Shown piece after piece: positions 44,405-52,431 of a stretch of DNA of 64,000 nucleotides. Position numbers and translations under genes: made by a program. The first letter of the stretch is position 1. Each line of letters starts with the position of its first letter. This DNA is from Candidatus Cloacimonas sp. (GTDB taxonomy: Bacteria > Cloacimonadota > Cloacimonadia > Cloacimonadales > Cloacimonadaceae), in assembly GCA_023227825.1 (NCBI GenBank), contig JALOCJ010000002.1, forward strand, positions 124,001-188,000. Direction: 5' to 3'. The notes beneath the pieces were generated by a model. The model ran no database searches. It was not told the DNA's origin and worked only from the letters and a program-made list of their open reading frames with translations.

Positions 44405-45862
44405 TTATTGTCTCCTTAAATGACTGTTCAAAATGCCTAATTCATCACGGTATTTAGTAATAATTCTGCGGGATATATTTAAGCCCTCTGCTTTAAGAAG
44501 TTCAACCAGTTCCTGGTCACTATAGGGTTTTTTCTTATTTTCCGTCTCAATTAAGCGAATTAAATGAGTTTTAACTTTTTGGCGGGAAATGCTTTGATAA
44601 TCATCATCAAAACCAGCAGTAGAAGTGAAAAAATCCTTGAAAGCATAAATCCCGTAAGGTGTTTCTGCATATTTATGTTTAACTACTCTGCTGATAGTTG
44701 ATTCGTTAACTCCCAGGTCTCTGGCAATTACAGCATAAGTAAGAGGTTTCATTTGTCCCGTTCCCAAATAAAAGAAATCATATTGATGATTGACAATAGA
44801 AAGCGAAACTCTTTCTAAAGTCCGCATTCGCATATAGATGGACTTTATTAAAAATTTAGCGGAATTGATTCGTTCCCGCACATATTGCATCGTTTCTTTG
44901 TCAAAATACCCACGGCTAATCATTTTACGGTAGCGGGGACTGATAATAATATTAGGAGTTATATGATCATTGATAATGATTTCATATTTGCCGTCTATCA
45001 TTTTCATTGTTACATCAGGAAAAACATAAACAGCGTTAGTAGAAAGTATTCGTAATCCAGGTTTGGGATCAAGCTTGGAGACCTGTTCCTTAGCTGCTAA
45101 AATTGTTTCTTCTGAAACACCGTAAGCAGAAGCAATTTTTTGATAGCGACGGTGAATCAGATTTTCAAAATGTTCAGAAACCAAGCCCACAAGAATACGG
45201 TTTTGTTTTTGTTCCTCTGTCAATTGTGCTATCAAACATTCAGTCATATTACGCGCAGAGATACCTTTAGGGCTTAAAGACAGAATAATATTATGCAGTT
45301 CTTCAGCTCTTTCTGGAGTAATTAAATACTTTTTTGCCAAATTAACAATGTTAAAACCCTTGGGTAAAAATCCGTAAATATCACAGGAATCAACAATATC
45401 GGTAACAAAATCTGTTTCCTGATCCTCAAGTTCCAGAGGGAAAAGCTGTTCCAGAAAATTTTCTTTGCCATCTTTTTCATAGCGAATAAGCGATTCAGTA
45501 TGGTCTGTTTCACTTTCGGAAGACCAGCCCTCATAGCTGGAATGATATTCATTCCAGTTATCCAAAATCTCTGTCAGTTCTTCAGCTTCAGCCAATGTTT
45601 CCAAATGGTTTTTGTTCATATCGCTTTCTTCAATCGGTGTAGAGCTTTCGGGAGTTAACTGTTCAAAATTGCTTTCATCAATATCATCTTCATCTTTCTC
45701 TTCCCGCAATTCCAGCAAAGGATTATTGACCAATTCCTGTTTTATATAGCTTTCCAGCTCCAGAATAGGCAAAGCGAGCATTTTTAAGGACTGCAGCATT
45801 TTGGGCTTAAGTGCTAGTTCTTGCTTTTGTTTTAAAGACAGATATTGTTCCATTGCACTCAT
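44405..45862 (-). CDS. rpoN: RNA polymerase sigma-54 factor
   Basis: 485 residues. The Gln/Leu-rich region I (LKQKQELALKPKMLQSLKML) is followed by an acidic region II, the core-binding domain, and a C-terminal RpoN box (ISRRIITKYRDELGI), slightly divergent from the usual ARRTVAKYRE. It recognises -24/-12 promoters and needs bacterial enhancer-binding activators; none is encoded here. The start ATG overlaps the lptB TGA (ATGA). Confidence 0.95.
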   Translation of the reverse strand: MSAMEQYLSLKQKQELALKPKMLQSLKMLALPILELESYIKQELVNNPLLELREEKDEDDIDESNFEQLTPESSTPIEESDMNKNHLETLAEAEELTEILDNWNEYHSSYEGWSSESETDHTESLIRYEKDGKENFLEQLFPLELEDQETDFVTDIVDSCDIYGFLPKGFNIVNLAKKYLITPERAEELHNIILSLSPKGISARNMTECLIAQLTEEQKQNRILVGLVSEHFENLIHRRYQKIASAYGVSEETILAAKEQVSKLDPKPGLRILSTNAVYVFPDVTMKMIDGKYEIIINDHITPNIIISPRYRKMISRGYFDKETMQYVRERINSAKFLIKSIYMRMRTLERVSLSIVNHQYDFFYLGTGQMKPLTYAVIARDLGVNESTISRVVKHKYAETPYGIYAFKDFFTSTAGFDDDYQSISRQKVKTHLIRLIETENKKKPYSDQELVELLKAEGLNISRRIITKYRDELGILNSHLRRQ

Positions 45863-46608
45863 AATCTTTGCTCAAAAGGGCTTTCCAGAAATCTTTCCCC
45901 CAAATATAATTCTCTGGCTTTTTCGTCGTTTATCAATTCCAGGGAAGAACCCGAAACGATAATTTTTCCTTCATAGATAATATAAGCTCTATTTACAATT
46001 TTCAAAGTTTCCAGTACATTATGATCGGTAATCATTATTCCGATATCTTTATTCCTCAATTTAGCTATAATATCCTGAATATCAGCAACCGCGATAGGAT
46101 CAATTCCGGCAAAGGGTTCATCCATAAAAAGAAAAGCAGGACCCGTTACCAGGGCACGGGTAATTTCCAATTTTCTTCTTTCACCTCCCGAAAGAGTATA
46201 TGCTTTTTGTTTTGCCAATGGTGTTAAATTCAGTTCTTCCAGAGCTTCCTGTAAACGATTTTTCTGTTCTTTCCTGCTGATTTTCAGGGTTTGTAAAATC
46301 GCCAGAATGTTTTCTTCTACAGTTAATTTGGCAAAAATAGAAGGTGCCTGAGCTAAATATCCCAAACCCAAACGAGCTCTTTTATACATTGGTTTATGAG
46401 AAATATCCATTTCATCGTAATAAACCTTACCGTTATTGGGCTTTGCCAAACCGATGATCATATAAAAAGTGGTGGTTTTACCAGCTCCATTAGGACCCAA
46501 AATGCCAACTACCTCTCCCTGACTCATTTCCAGAGAAAGGTCATTTACTACGGCTCTTTTGCCATATATTTTAACGAGATTTTCAGCTCGGATTTTATGC
46601 TTTTCCAT
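45859..46608 (-). CDS. lptB: LPS export ABC transporter ATPase LptB
   Basis: 249 residues from the ATG at 46608. Walker A GPNGAGKT (38-45), LSGGERRKLEI signature, FMDEPFAGIDP (the LptB-specific Walker B/D-loop) and MITDHNV. It powers LPS extraction from the inner membrane with LptFG, so the cell has an LPS-type outer membrane. The frame is open to a TTG at 46644, but that codon coincides with a TTGACA -35 element. No Shine-Dalgarno precedes 46608, and the transcript may be leaderless. Confidence 0.94.
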   Translation of the reverse strand: MEKHKIRAENLVKIYGKRAVVNDLSLEMSQGEVVGILGPNGAGKTTTFYMIIGLAKPNNGKVYYDEMDISHKPMYKRARLGLGYLAQAPSIFAKLTVEENILAILQTLKISRKEQKNRLQEALEELNLTPLAKQKAYTLSGGERRKLEITRALVTGPAFLFMDEPFAGIDPIAVADIQDIIAKLRNKDIGIMITDHNVLETLKIVNRAYIIYEGKIIVSGSSLELINDEKARELYLGERFLESPFEQRL

Positions 46609-46614
46609 AAAATA

Positions 46615-46644
46615 ATAAGATAAAGAAAGCTGTTTTTTTGTCAA
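46615..46644 (-). promoter_or_regulatory. Promoter of the lptB-rpoN-pts operon
   Basis: Minus-strand -35 TTGACA (46644-46639) with -10 TATCTT (46622-46617, spacer 16) or TCTTAT (46620-46615, spacer 18). Predicted transcription start is near 46608, the lptB ATG. Confidence 0.45.
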
Positions 46645-46738
46645 GAAATTCTTGTAAGTGGATTGAATTTTGCTAAAATAGAACGGAAAGCAAGGAAAAA
46701 GGAAAATGAGAAATATGAGAGTTTAAGCAGTGAGAAAT

Positions 46739-46999
46739 TTAAGTTAGGAGTCGTCACCGCTGAAATAACTTAAGTTAGGAGTCGTTACTATTTAAGTTAG
46801 GAGTCGTCACCGCTGAAATAACTTTTACGTTACCCTATATTTAATTTAGCGGTGAGGACTCATAACGACCCTTTAAGTTAGGAGTCGTCACCGCTGAAAT
46901 AACTTTTCCGTTACCCTATATTTAATTTAGCGGAGAGGACTCATAACGATCCCAATTAAACATATATTTAATTTAGCGGTGAGGACTCATAACGATCCC
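46739..46999. repeat. Tandem about 80-nt repeat with GAGTC...GACTC stem
   Basis: Two full copies (46792-46870 and 46871-46951) and partial copies on both sides. Each has GAGTCGTCACCGCT and, about 50 nt on, AGCGGTGAGGACTC, able to pair 13 of 14 bases. A relative with altered arms lies at 10296-10375. The last partial copy encodes the final codons and stop of the nucleotidyltransferase gene. This fills the gap upstream of lptB; no gene otherwise. Confidence 0.75.
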
Positions 47000-47730
47000 A
47001 ATTTCCCCTTTTTCCTCTCTTCACCTGGCAAATACGGTTTCCAGTTCAAGGTATCCATTAATGCATCTGCTTCGTGTTTTTTGCTTTGCGGGATTTTTTT
47101 TAATTCGTCATTAATGGCTCTATGGGAAAGGATTTTCAGGGCTGGAGCGTTTATCTGCATTGCCTTAAAGGTCTTATCTTCAATAGTAAAATCAAAGCGC
47201 AAGGCAAATTGCAGAGCTCTTAACATTCTTAAAGGGTCTTCCGTAAAACTTAAGTTCGGGTCTTTAACAGTGCGAATTATTCCCTGTTGCAAATCGCTTA
47301 TTCCTTTTTCACATAAATCCAAAATTTCACCTGTGGCAATAAACATCAGCAAGGCATTTATTGTAAAATCCCTTCTGAGAACATCATCGGTTAAAGTTCC
47401 GAATTCAACTTTCGGATAACGGTTACCGGCAAAATATTGTTCTTTACGGGTAGCCACAAATTCCAGCTGCAGGTTTTTATAGTGTAAAGAGGCAGTTCCG
47501 AAACTTTTATGAATAACTAATTCACTTGGCTGCAAGCGGTTCTGCAAATATTGGGCAAGAGCAATTCCTCCTTCAGGAAGTTCCACACAAATATCTACAT
47601 CACTTTTTATTGTAGCATAAGCGTTTAATATAAAGTCCCTGACGCATCCACCGGCAAAATAACTTTTATCAGCAAATTCGCTATTCTGGATAAGTTCCCA
47701 AAGAAATAAACGCAATTCATTTAAGTTCAT
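46987..47730 (-). CDS. Short class II CCA-tRNA nucleotidyltransferase/poly(A) polymerase-like protein
   Basis: 247 residues: head domain with GGCVRD (27-32), catalytic SDVDI (Asp44, Asp46), RRDFTINALL and TEDPLRMLRALQFALRF. Most family members are 400 or more residues; the C-terminal body and tail are largely absent. The last residues (KLGSL) and the TGA are encoded by a copy of the adjacent tandem repeat, so the gene may have been shortened by repeat insertion. The catalytic motifs are intact, so activity is possible; CCA, CC, A or poly(A) specificity cannot be told. It overlaps the hemW stop region by 4 nt. Confidence 0.85.
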   Translation of the reverse strand: MNLNELRLFLWELIQNSEFADKSYFAGGCVRDFILNAYATIKSDVDICVELPEGGIALAQYLQNRLQPSELVIHKSFGTASLHYKNLQLEFVATRKEQYFAGNRYPKVEFGTLTDDVLRRDFTINALLMFIATGEILDLCEKGISDLQQGIIRTVKDPNLSFTEDPLRMLRALQFALRFDFTIEDKTFKAMQINAPALKILSHRAINDELKKIPQSKKHEADALMDTLNWKPYLPGEERKKGKLGSL

Positions 47731-48851
47731 AGAATTAAGTCCCCGATAACGCTGTTGGAAACAAATAATGCTTTTTCGGTTAATGCCAAATTATGCTCAG
47801 TTAAACTCAGCATTCCTATTTTTTGCAGCTTAGATATTTTTTCTCCATACAGCTCTGTCAGCTTAAACTTAAAGTGCTTTTGAAAGCAATCCAGATCAAT
47901 ACCTTCCTTTAAACGTAAACCCATCATAAGATAGTCCTGAACAATTCTTTGCCCGGAAAGTTCCTCTTTCTGAGGAAATGCTTCACCTTTATCTACGCTT
48001 TGATAATAGAGATTCAGGTCTGCGGGATTTTGATAACGGACAGGAGATATCCAACCTGTCGAAGAGACACCTAAAGATAAGTAATCATCACTATGCCAAT
48101 ATCTTAAGTTATGTTTAGCAGTAAAACCCGGAAGAGCAAAATTGGAAATCTCATAATGAATATAACCGGCTTGCTTTAAACAGTTACAAAGAAATTCATA
48201 TTGTTCTGCCTGCATTTCTTCATTCGGTAAGCTATTATTCTTCTTTGCCAGTTTACAATCCTCATCCAGAGTTAACAGGTAGCAGGAAATATGTTCAGGA
48301 TTCAGTTTCAGGTATTTTTCCACTGTTTTTTGTAAGGTCTGAAGTGTAGCATTTGGCAAACCGTAAATCAGGTCTAAGGAAATATTTTGATAGCCAAACT
48401 GACGGCAGAGAGCTATTTTTTCCTGAATTTGTTCCGGTTTATGATGTCTGTCCAACCAATTTAATTCCTCCTTATTCATACTTTGGAGTCCGATAGATAA
48501 CCGATTGACAGGTGTTGTTTTAAGCGCTTGAAGATATTTCTCTGTTATTTGTAAAGGATTGATTTCCAGTGTAATTTCCGCATCAGGAAGAATATTCAGT
48601 CCGCTTAATATACGCATAATTTGTTCTGCATTCAGCAACGAAGGAGTTCCACCACCAAAGTAAATTGTAGCTATAGGACGGTTTAATTGGCTGTGGTAAA
48701 GGGCTTTTTCCTTTTCCACATAATCAACATATTCATTTAAGGCACTGTTACGAAAAGGGAGAGTAAAAAAACTGCAATATCCACAACACCTGAGACAAAA
48801 AGGAATATGGATATACAGTCCTAACGGGGATGCCGGAAAATCCTGTTCCAT
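47727..48851 (-). CDS. hemW: Radical SAM heme chaperone HemW
   Basis: 374 residues. The cluster motif CxxxCxxC is at Cys19, Cys23 and Cys26 (HIPFCLRCCGYCSF), with an extra Cys22 between. YFGGGTPS follows, then RLSIGLQS and the C-terminal HemN_C-like region. The length and absence of the HemN N-terminal extension favour HemW, which delivers heme to membrane enzymes, over coproporphyrinogen dehydrogenase. It overlaps lepB by 31 nt. Confidence 0.9.
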   Translation of the reverse strand: MEQDFPASPLGLYIHIPFCLRCCGYCSFFTLPFRNSALNEYVDYVEKEKALYHSQLNRPIATIYFGGGTPSLLNAEQIMRILSGLNILPDAEITLEINPLQITEKYLQALKTTPVNRLSIGLQSMNKEELNWLDRHHKPEQIQEKIALCRQFGYQNISLDLIYGLPNATLQTLQKTVEKYLKLNPEHISCYLLTLDEDCKLAKKNNSLPNEEMQAEQYEFLCNCLKQAGYIHYEISNFALPGFTAKHNLRYWHSDDYLSLGVSSTGWISPVRYQNPADLNLYYQSVDKGEAFPQKEELSGQRIVQDYLMMGLRLKEGIDLDCFQKHFKFKLTELYGEKISKLQKIGMLSLTEHNLALTEKALFVSNSVIGDLIL

Positions 48852-49750
48852 CGGATATGAGGTTCGTCATAGAGTTTGTTAAATTCAATACCTCTACTGA
48901 AGAAAATCAGCCAGGGGGTTCCAGTTATATATTTACGTTCCAAAAAACCCCAGTAACGACTGTCTTCACTAACATCACGATTATCACCCATTACAAAGTA
49001 ACTCTTTTCTGGAACTTGTATAGGACCGAACCAGTCACGGTTAAAAACCTTGCGCACAGCAGTAGAATCACCCTCAATTTTTACTCTGTAGGGCTCATAC
49101 CAGGGGTTCATAGAAACATAATCAAAGCTGTTTTCCGGGTAGGTAAAATATTCAATTCGTTCCGGAGCAGCAGGGGGACTGGGAATGGCAACTCCGTAAT
49201 TTTCAAAGCCCCCGGTATATTCTTTGCCGTTTACATAAACAATTTTGTCTTTGATTTCAACTATGTCTCCAGGCATACCAATAACCCTTTTCACTACATT
49301 TCTGCGAGCATAATAACAGATATGAAAAGCAGTGAAAGGATGCTTGGAAAAACTTTGCTTTTTATTAATATATATGGGGGGAAAGATTTTAATAAAATCA
49401 TCCTTATAATCCTTGTGTTCCGGAGTTCCTTCTTCAATTTTAGGATAGCGGAAAGTGACTATTTCACCCTGCTTGGGATCGTTGAAAAAATACTTTATTT
49501 TATTGGCAATAAGATAATCACCAACTAAAAGTGTTTTTTCCATTGAGGAAGAGGGTATTAGGAAATTCTCAAAAGTATAATTGCGGATGATCATTGCCAC
49601 CACAAAAGCAAAAAGAATTGCTTCCACCCAATCCTGCAAACCAGGTTTGCGTTTATGAAACTTTTTCCCTTCAGGAGGAGGTGTTAAAGTGTATGGCAGA
49701 ATGTCTGATTTTGTTTTATCACGCTTGGGATTGATTTTATCCTTCATCAA
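48821..49750 (-). CDS. lepB: Signal peptidase I
   Basis: 309 residues with one N-terminal membrane helix (about 42-56). Catalytic Ser69 lies in IPSSSME, general base Lys154 in VVKRVIGMPGD, and a GDNRDVSEDSRYWGF box is near the C-terminus. An enlarged insertion (about 105-145) before the Lys box makes it longer than minimal forms. It cleaves Sec signal peptides at the outer face of the inner membrane. Confidence 0.94.
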   Translation of the reverse strand: MMKDKINPKRDKTKSDILPYTLTPPPEGKKFHKRKPGLQDWVEAILFAFVVAMIIRNYTFENFLIPSSSMEKTLLVGDYLIANKIKYFFNDPKQGEIVTFRYPKIEEGTPEHKDYKDDFIKIFPPIYINKKQSFSKHPFTAFHICYYARRNVVKRVIGMPGDIVEIKDKIVYVNGKEYTGGFENYGVAIPSPPAAPERIEYFTYPENSFDYVSMNPWYEPYRVKIEGDSTAVRKVFNRDWFGPIQVPEKSYFVMGDNRDVSEDSRYWGFLERKYITGTPWLIFFSRGIEFNKLYDEPHIRWNRIFRHPR

Positions 49751-49834
49751 TTAGTATCCTTTTCTTTATCTGCAATTTAATTACAAACATCTGAAAGAGT
49801 TGTTTGTGTCAAGCAAAATGGTGAACGGGATTTT

Positions 49835-49926
49835 TCTCTCACCCAGATTACGCAGATTTTATTTACACCGAAAATACCAAAACCTTCAAAAAAAGCTCAC
49901 CGATTACACAGATTACACAGATTTAA
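49835..49926. repeat. Two reverse-strand ATCTGTG-type elements
   Basis: 49835-49864 is the reverse complement of the AAATAAAATCTG...GAGAG element with one 9-nt unit missing; 49895-49926 has GATTACACA twice. Related to 10260 and 12645. Confidence 0.55.
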
Positions 49927-50086
49927 TATGGAAACTGATTTTAAGGGATTAAAGGTATAAAAACCGATTTGTTGCCTTATAAAATTTCCACCTTGAATAT
50001 GCAGATGTGCTGTAAATTTTATATGTATTCTTGTTTTTGCAGGAATAGCAAACAGCTTTTCATTAAAGAAATGACATAATATGTAA

Positions 50087-50280
50087 ACCTTCAGGAAGAA
50101 CGACATCCTGTCGTTCCACTTACAACCTTGCTTTTTCGTAATTGCTGACTTTCCGGTAACTGAATAAATAGAGAGAAGTGGGTTGACGGGAACATCAACC
50201 TTCCGGAAGAACGACATCCTGTCGTTCCACTTACAACCTTGCTTTTTCGTTATTGCTAACTTTCCGGTAACTGAATAATA
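50087..50280. repeat. 111-nt tandem duplication with GAACGACA/TGTCGTTC hairpin
   Basis: Two near-identical copies offset by 111 nt. Each contains the perfect stem GAACGACA-TCC-TGTCGTTC, then CCACTTACAACCTTGC and TTTCCGGTAACTGAATAA. Between them lies a GGTTGACG...CATCAACC hairpin (50181-50200). Confidence 0.75.
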
Positions 50281-50422
50281 TAGTTTTTCTACTACCTGTT
50301 TATAATTTATAGCGTCCCAAATAAAAAATTTATTCTATGTTGCCATAATTTAGCTTGCAATTTGCTAATCTTTTACCTATTTTTATGCAACGCATTATTC
50401 CCTGCCAAGTTAAATCTTTTAT

Positions 50423-50502
50423 GCTTCTTTAAACCTTCTTTAACGATTCCTTAACAAAGTTAAGGCATTGTTAAAGAGTCGTTAAAGAGTCGTTAAAGAA
50501 AT
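50423..50502. repeat. 11-nt phased inverted-repeat element, copy 3
   Basis: Centre AAA (50456-50458). Right units: GTTAAGGCATT, GTTAAAGAGTC twice, GTTAAAGAAAT. Left units on the other strand: GTTAAGGAATC, GTTAAAGAAGG, TTTAAAGAAGC. Confidence 0.75.
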
Positions 50503-50799
50503 GACCAGGCAACAAGCAGTTAAACTAAGTCCACAAAGTAATTTTATAAAGCAAGATAATGTCAGGTGCATTGCTTCTGTTATGTAATTTCATTCAGGAA
50601 AAAGCGGTGTCTATCACAAGTTTACGAACTAAGGAGCTTACGGGTAAGGTATTTATCGCCAGCTCAATATGTTCCAATCTTATCTTAGCATCAAGACCTT
50701 ACATCAGTAGTTTTATAGTATTCCTTCCGATTTTTTCCCGCAGGACGATAAAATCGTTATTTATGGCTTATTAATAAAACTGTTGTATTAGAAGAATTA

Positions 50800-50886
50800 G
50801 GTTGATGGGGATGTCAACATTACGGGTTTTTTGGTTGACGGGGACATCAACCTTCCGGGTTTTTTGGGTTGACCAGGAGGTCAACA
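50800..50886. repeat. Three GGTTGA...TCAAC hairpins at 33-34-nt spacing
   Basis: Hairpins at 50800-50819, 50833-50852 and 50867-50886 with loop-proximal bases TG/TG, CG/CA and CC/GG. They lie just past the nnr stop (50899) on the minus strand and may end or protect that transcript. Confidence 0.7.
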
Positions 50887-50898
50887 ATCCGGAGGAGG

Positions 50899-52431
50899 TT
50901 AAGATTCTTCGGTGAGTGGCATAAACAGGTTATCTATAATGTCAGAAGGCAGGATTGAAGGGAAATAGCGTTTTTGGGCAAGTTCTTCAGCTGTTTTACC
51001 CATAATGTAAGAAGCGTTGATAGCTGCTTCTCCAAGTTCCATTTTTTGTCCGCAAAAGGAACCGATAATACCAGCTAAAACATCTCCGCTACCGCCTGTG
51101 GCAAGTCCATCATTTCCACTGATATTGATAAACATTCTTTTGCCATCGCTAAAGATTGTCGTATTGCTTTTTAGAAGGACTTTTGCCCCGGTCTTTTTGA
51201 TATAATTTTCCAGAGCAGCAGGTATATCTTTTACCAGCTGATCCAAATCCTTTCCTGTTAAAGTACAAAATTCTCCCCAATGGGGTGTCAGCAGGATATT
51301 AGGTTTTTTCAGATATTGATGCAGAGAGAGGTCTTTAGCAATTAAGCGTAAAGCATCGGCATCAACAACGGTAGGCACAGTAGAAGTTCGCAAGACAAAT
51401 TCCAGCATATAGTTAGCATAAGTATCAACACCTAAACCGGGACCTATAATCACGCTATCTGCCTTTTTAAATAGATCGGAAAATAATTTCAAGTTCGGGA
51501 TAAGTGTTTTTCCTATTTTGGGTATCCCTACAAAGAGATATTCAGAAGGATTAGCATTATAGAAATAGGCATTTTCTTCGCGACTTACCAAATAAACCAA
51601 ACCAGCTCCGGCTCTTAAAGCAGCTTTTACAGTCATAGATATTGCCCCCAAATATCCCATATAACCACCTATAGCAAAAACCCTGCCGTAATCATTTTTG
51701 TTAGCATAATAATAGCGTTCAGGCAATTTGAAGTTTTCTTTATCTATTAGCACGGCAGGAGTGAAAAAGGCATCATTATAATGCTCGGGAATACCAATAG
51801 GGATAGTTACAACTTTTCCGCTTTTGTATTTACCATCCTGCAGGAACAAACCCATTTTATACGAATGCAAGGTCAAGGTTAGATCAGCTTCAAAGGCATC
51901 GTTTCCTTCTCCGGTAGCTCCATTTAAGCCGGAAGGGATGTCTATAGCTACTTTGAGAGCAGGGGTATCTTTAACGCTTTCAAATATTGTTTTAAGAGCA
52001 GCAGGTAATTTACCCTTAAAGCCCGTCCCGAAGACAGCATCAATAATCATAGTTACCCCTGGTAAATTCTCAATTATATCCAGGTTGTCATTGTTCTTAT
52101 TCAAATCATAAGTAGGGATTTTAAGTGCTTTGCAGAGTTCAAAATTGTGTTTGCTTTCTGCTGTCATAGTGCCATTATGGACTTTTAAGAGGAACACACT
52201 TTTCTTGTAGTTATGCAGCCAGCGGGCAAGAACAAAGCCGTCTCCGCTGTTATTTCCATCTCCGTGTAAAATAATTATAATTCCGTTTGTTTGTTCAGGA
52301 TAGTTACTTACAAGATAATCAGCACAACCCCTGCCGGCATTTTCCATAAGTACATTGGCTGGAATGCCGAAACAGTTGATAGTATTGTCATCCAGGGTTT
52401 TCATTTGGGAGGGCGTAAAAACATAAGCCAT
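50899..52431 (-). CDS. nnr: Bifunctional NAD(P)H-hydrate epimerase/dehydratase
   Basis: 510 residues. The N-terminal YjeF_N epimerase (about 1-215) has NAGRGCADYL, GDGNNSGDGFVLARWL and IDAVFGTGFKG. The C-terminal ribokinase-like dehydratase (about 225-510) has IGPGLGV, TPHWGEF and GGSGDVLAGIIG near 440-450. It repairs hydrated NADH and NADPH. Its start shares one base with the histidine-kinase stop, so it is last in a transcript from the chain-length or ligase genes. Confidence 0.95.
   Translation of the reverse strand: MAYVFTPSQMKTLDDNTINCFGIPANVLMENAGRGCADYLVSNYPEQTNGIIIILHGDGNNSGDGFVLARWLHNYKKSVFLLKVHNGTMTAESKHNFELCKALKIPTYDLNKNNDNLDIIENLPGVTMIIDAVFGTGFKGKLPAALKTIFESVKDTPALKVAIDIPSGLNGATGEGNDAFEADLTLTLHSYKMGLFLQDGKYKSGKVVTIPIGIPEHYNDAFFTPAVLIDKENFKLPERYYYANKNDYGRVFAIGGYMGYLGAISMTVKAALRAGAGLVYLVSREENAYFYNANPSEYLFVGIPKIGKTLIPNLKLFSDLFKKADSVIIGPGLGVDTYANYMLEFVLRTSTVPTVVDADALRLIAKDLSLHQYLKKPNILLTPHWGEFCTLTGKDLDQLVKDIPAALENYIKKTGAKVLLKSNTTIFSDGKRMFINISGNDGLATGGSGDVLAGIIGSFCGQKMELGEAAINASYIMGKTAEELAQKRYFPSILPSDIIDNLFMPLTEES

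Larger units (their letters stand above)
49751..50898. other. 1.15-kb non-coding gap rich in repeats
   Basis: Contents: two reverse-strand ATCTGTG elements, a 111-nt tandem duplication (50087-50280), a GGTTGACG hairpin (50181-50200), an 11-nt phased inverted repeat (50423-50502), and three GGTTGA hairpins at 33-34-nt spacing (50800-50886). The small open frames here show no coding features. Confidence 0.78.

Noticed and set aside
46979..47419. Plus-strand open frame of 146 codons opposite the nucleotidyltransferase
   Set aside because: Antisense to a gene with clear catalytic motifs; no ribosome site.
48830..49528. Plus-strand open frame of 232 codons opposite lepB
   Set aside because: Signal peptidase I on the other strand has all catalytic motifs; the plus-strand translation resembles nothing and lacks a ribosome site.
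50559..50774. 71-codon plus-strand frame
   Set aside because: No ribosome site, no recognisable motif, and it lies in a repeat-rich gap.
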